Source: Hybos culiciformis
Lineage: Eukaryota > Arthropoda > Insecta > Diptera > Hybotidae
Direction of reading: 5' to 3'
DNA length: 64,000 nt
Assembly: GCA_964007475.1 (NCBI GenBank)
Contig: OZ023274.1
Span: 52,781,678-52,845,677, forward strand
Shown here: in pieces, positions 60,121 through 64,000 of the stretch
Position numbering within the stretch: position 1 is the stretch's first letter
Layout of the letters: every line of letters starts with the position of its first letter
The notes under the pieces: generated by a model
Seen by the model: the letters and a program-made list of their open reading frames with translations, nothing else
Told to the model about the DNA's origin: nothing
Databases searched by the model: none
Made by a program: the position numbers and the translations under genes

Positions 60121-62998
60121 TCAATGTGAGTTTTTTTTATTTAGCAAAGGACTTATGGTTCGATTTTTTTGTTTTAATTCTTCCAATCTCTGTTGTTCAT
60201 TATCACCGTACAGATCTAATGTTCGCCCGTAGTACCAAACTAATACATCAAAAATTACTCCTACTAATGTTAGACCTGAAATAGGATATTTCTGTAATTT
60301 ATTGATAATTTATAAGCAGCATATAAATTAATTTACCCATCGCTGTAAAATTAATATAATTTCTAAACTTTGTTTGATCATAAAGCTGACAATTTCCTAT
60401 TTTATCACATTTCGTTGTCCAACGCAAACATGTACTATCAATTATTCGACCATAAATAATAGGACCAGGTATTAAAGCAAACAATGAAATTAACATTAAT
60501 GCCAGACCCTGGGCAAATGATTTGTCTTTTGTCTGAACAGAACGATAATTAACTAGAATATTGCCAATTCGACCGGATGATCCCAACAAATTAGTTATCA
60601 TTGCTACTGCTGAAAATCCATAAAAATATATGGCACAATCTTTAGTACAAGCACCTGGTGATAAAAAATTATATGTTATAGTTGGTTCAGTGGTACTTCC
60701 TTCAATAAAAAGGTCCTCTGCCGGAGTTGGCTTTTCGTTTTTGTTCTCAAGGCAAGAACATTCTGTGTATACCTTAAAAAATATATATATTTTTTTAATT
60801 TTTCTTATCCTAGGGATATTTCAAATTATTATCCTAACTTTGTCATCTGCATTCCAAGTTTTACAACCAGCATGACATGATGAAAAAAATGTTGTTTCTG
60901 TTTCCATATGACAGACTGGATTATATGAAACAGAATCACATTTACAATTAAAATTGCATTCTTGTGTTAAATTTAATCTTAAAAAATAAAAATGGATTTT
61001 GAAATCCAATTACAATTAATTTATTTTCCATAAAACTTATATACCTCTACTTACATTCCACCTTGAAGAATTTGTGAATTGTCGCCACAATACCAAAATA
61101 AATTTGAGAATTGACCGACTGCATAAAAAAGTCCAACTATCACATTCCAAAATAAAACCTTACTTGGTGTTGGCTTTCTTTTTGATATTATAATACCAGA
61201 TGCTAAAAATCCGAAAACCATACCCATTATAGTCAATGGCCCAACAAATATTGTTGCATCCTGGGCATTTTTATGAAACTGCACTTCCATGTACTTTGTT
61301 AGAAATGTCATGTAACCAGCGGCTCCCAAAATGTAAAAGATTGCCGAAATGATATTATATATCAACAATTTTGTTTTAAGTAACCTCATTAGAGCGGTAG
61401 GAAAATCTGAAATACATTTAATTGTTAATTGAAGCTTATTCGTAGATAGTAAGTTTTCAAATCTTTCACCATCATATAAATGTAAACTATTTTTATGTAT
61501 AAGTCTTCAAAATAAAATGAGAAGCTTTTTTAGAGTACCTGTTCTTAATTTTTTCACCTTCTGTATTGTCTAGCTTAGAGAGTCTGGCTTAGAGTTCCCA
61601 CCTATGATTTTTTTTTAATTTCTCCGAAAATAAATTGTACCTGAAAATTTTGGTAGCTCAGTTGCTATCACAGTTTTATCTAATGCATTATTAGATTGAA
61701 AATTCTGACCCAAACTGATAGACTCTTCAGCAAACATATCTGATTTCAAAGCTTTTGGCATCTCCGATGTCCGTTCTTCTTCACTCTTCTTCGGCAATTC
61801 TTTAGGAAATATTCCTACAAGGCCAGAAAACAATAACATGAAAGATCCAAGTATTATCCAACCAAACCACCAAGCACCTAACCATCTAGGATCAGTTTTA
61901 TTGATAATTGGCGTTTTACTGGGATCTATGAACATATTTAACGAAGCAAAACCTACAAAAAAAAATTTTATATATATTCAAATACCGAAAGGACTAAAAT
62001 TTAGGTTATTGTTATCTTTCATATTAACCTAAGAAAAATCCAAATATTGGCCCAATCATTCTTAGAGACATTGCAAACGCCAGCATTAGTGGAGTATTAG
62101 TCTTTTTTGTATTATCATCCAAATACGTTTGACCAAGTGAATAATACAATGTATTTCCAATGCCCAACACAAATTGCGATAAAAATATTAAAATTAATGG
62201 TAGGACACTAATTAAGTCATCACATTCAAGTTGAAGCTGATTCCCATCACAAAGATTTCTCGCATCCTTAGCTGCCCTTACTGAATTTGTACTATTCTAG
62301 AATTTAATTTTTTTTAGTTAGCAACATTCATGTTAACATATTATGCAAGTCGGAAGTTTTAAATTCATACCATATTTAAAATACTAGAATAATTAATGTG
62401 ATTTAGATTTAAATATTCCTGTGTCAACTGATACAAATCTTCACCACTGCCGTAAATGAAGTGTGGTAATGCTATTATAAAACAACTTATTGCACAAAAT
62501 ACCATTCCCCAAGCAATCCATCTGGGCCGATTACGTTGTCCCCCAATATATGATAATACTAATGATAATAAAATTTGTGAAATTTCATTGCCACTTAAAA
62601 CAATACCTAAAATTTTAGTGTTTATTGTTTATAAAAATTAAGTATATTTTAAGGAAATTCTTAGTTAGGTCCTGATCTTGTTTTTCAGTTTTCATCATGC
62701 AATTTATGCAGAAAGAAAGAGAAACTAACCTAATCCAAAACAGAAATTGTAATAGATTAAAACCTTCCAACATCATGTTCTTATTAAATATCTAAAAAAT
62801 CCAAGACTCACCAGTTGTCTGACTGGGAATTTTAAATCTTCTTTCAAGTGTTGTTAAAGTTACAATAAAATACATATATGACATTGCTTGTACTGTTCCT
62901 AATAATCCATATACAGCCATAAAATATTTTGTACTAGCAAATGGTTGCAGCCATTTGGGATGCCAACAAGAAAGACCACATAAATGATCTTGCCTCAT
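60121..62998 (-). CDS. Oatp: Organic anion transporting polypeptide (SLCO/Oatp family)
   Basis: Eight coding exons on the minus strand: 62998-62812, 62606-62371, 62296-62029, 61952-61641, 61406-61055, 60977-60839, 60772-60337 and 60275-60121. They join with consistent phases to 694 codons ending TGA. Family hallmarks are the CGLSCWHPKWLQ start into TM1, GNEISQILLS, RPRWIAWG, GIGNTLYYSLGQTYLDD, the signature DPRWLGAWWFGW, FLASGIIISKRKP, and the Cys-rich Kazal-like extracellular loop before TM10 (CNFNCKC, NPVCH, SSCHAGC, CSCLEN). PGPIIYG then leads to TM12. Twelve membrane segments are expected. The family moves amphipathic anions (steroid and thyroid-like conjugates, prostaglandins, xenobiotics) into cells at the plasma membrane. 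It looks closer to the fly Oatp58D/other Oatp group than to Oatp74D, from memory only. The 60839 donor (AAA|GTTAGG) is weak. All diagnostic residues are intact. Confidence 0.93.
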
Positions 62999-63023
62999 TG
63001 TTGACTATGATTTAATAATTTCT
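62999..63023 (-). promoter_or_regulatory. 5' UTR and splice acceptor before the Oatp start
   Basis: On the minus strand a run of thirteen T followed by AG (AG at 63023-63022) precedes the first coding exon. This suggests that the 22 bases before ATG follow a noncoding 5' exon and that the promoter lies beyond 63024. Confidence 0.5.
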
Positions 63024-64000
63024 AAAAAAAAAAAAACAAAGCCTTGTATTTCTTCAAAATATGTATATAAAATGAACAGCACAATCGAAATAAAAATAAA
63101 AAATACACGCAGGTGCTTCAGAGATAAACATGTAAGCTTATTAATAATATGTCTCGAAAACAATATAATTGATAAGATTTCTAAGTTAATTGTCTACAAG
63201 AAATCAATAATTTCTTTTGTTTTTTATGCGAGCACTGATCTTTTCTTTGTGTATTATTTACTCCTGACATTTTTAAAAAATAACCATAGTTCTTCGATTT
63301 ATATTAATTTGAGTAGAATCAGAGGTGATTAGGTACGATATGATCGGATTGGAAAATTATTTTTAATATTTTATTTGTAATTTAAATGACATAGAGTAAG
63401 CATAGAAAAAAGAATGACTAATTAATTCTGATTGAACGTAATATACATAGTACTTAAAGATTAATATTTATAATCAGTTATTATGGTTATAATGAAAATG
63501 TAAAGTCATGTAAAATAGGGTTATGATTTTAAAGTAGTACAGCGGAGCAAAATTATCCGAACCGCATTTCTTAAAAGTTTTGTTTATACAAAAATTTGAA
63601 TGATTAAAATTAAAATTAAGTTTTGATGCGTTAACTATAGTTTATCGTAATCGCAAAAATATTTTCTTTACCGATAAGAAAAACATTTTTTTTGAATATT
63701 TTTTATTTAAAAATCTTTAATTTTTGTTTGTTTGTTTTTGAAACTCTCAATTGAATTCATGATATTTTCAACAAAAAAACATTCAGTGGTCTAAAGTTCA
63801 ATATTTTGATAATTTAATCTTATGTTTTTAGCAACTAATAGATAAATGGTTTTTGTTTTAAGTTAACGCTGAGAAAATATTTTATCTAGTTGAGTTTATA
63901 TTTGTATGTACACGTACAATAGTATCTTTTCAGTCTAGACAGACTATGAATGAATCGATTTATTCGATTCATTCATGAAAAAAAGTAAATTAATGTTTTT
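63024..64000. other. Upstream flank of the Oatp gene
   Basis: No coding exon or clear core promoter was recognised. A short palindrome GAATGAATCGATTTATTCGATTCATTC lies near 63947-63974. It may hold a noncoding first exon of Oatp. Confidence 0.35.

Noticed and set aside
60630..60875. 81-codon + strand frame inside the Oatp gene
   Set aside because: Antisense shadow of Oatp exon 7 and its intron; the minus strand has the family motifs and splice sites.
1..64000. CRISPR arrays, operons, prokaryotic regulatory elements, tRNA or rRNA genes
   Set aside because: The window is eukaryotic nuclear DNA. The tandem repeats lack regular spacers, and no clover-leaf or rRNA-like sequence was recognised by eye.

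Overview
This is a very A+T-rich (by eye about four fifths) window of nuclear animal DNA, almost certainly from an insect. Evidence: spliced genes with GT-AG introns, a ZAD-C2H2 zinc-finger gene (an arthropod family, expanded in insects), an insect-type organic anion transporting polypeptide (Oatp), a TATA plus TCAGT core promoter of arthropod type, a broken non-LTR retrotransposon and many short inverted-repeat transposons. I cannot name the species; a fly or another holometabolous insect fits best.

Layout. 1-2750: two related leucine-rich-repeat (LRR) sequences on the + strand, a decayed fragment at the window edge and a long open frame for a membrane-anchored LRR protein. 2870-3400: a MITE with a TAA target-site duplication. 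5943-6256 (- strand): a compact single-exon gene for a secreted, arginine-rich, six-cysteine peptide with its own TATA box, initiator and poly(A) signal. 8.6-9.0 kb: a 31-bp tandem repeat beside a foldback element. 13.76-15.15 kb: a 5'-truncated, frameshifted LINE. 17.9-18.7 kb: two more inverted-repeat elements. 20.2-21.7 kb (- strand): two exons of a low-complexity protein I do not recognise, with a phase-consistent junction. 21.7-40.7 kb: mostly featureless A/T-rich DNA with scattered repeats. 40.7-42.3 kb: a block of unusual, less A/T-rich sequence made of two long inverted repeats around a 17-bp minisatellite. 44.06-46.2 kb: a complete five-exon ZAD zinc-finger gene. 49.1-50.0 kb: a hAT-type non-autonomous element with a perfect 8-bp target duplication and a second foldback element nested in it. 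50-60 kb: no gene seen. 60.1-63.0 kb (- strand): a complete eight-coding-exon Oatp gene of 694 codons.

The genes are separate transcription units with no shared pathway visible: a surface LRR receptor-like protein, a small secreted cationic peptide (both of the kind seen in immune or extracellular recognition roles, which is inference), a DNA-binding regulator and a membrane transporter. Most of the remaining structure is transposon debris. The best candidates for something undescribed are the small cysteine-rich peptide gene, the LRR protein with a repeated C-terminal module, the unrecognised two-exon protein, and the inverted-repeat/minisatellite block at 40.7-42.3 kb. Splice junctions were read by eye from open frames, phases and splice consensus.
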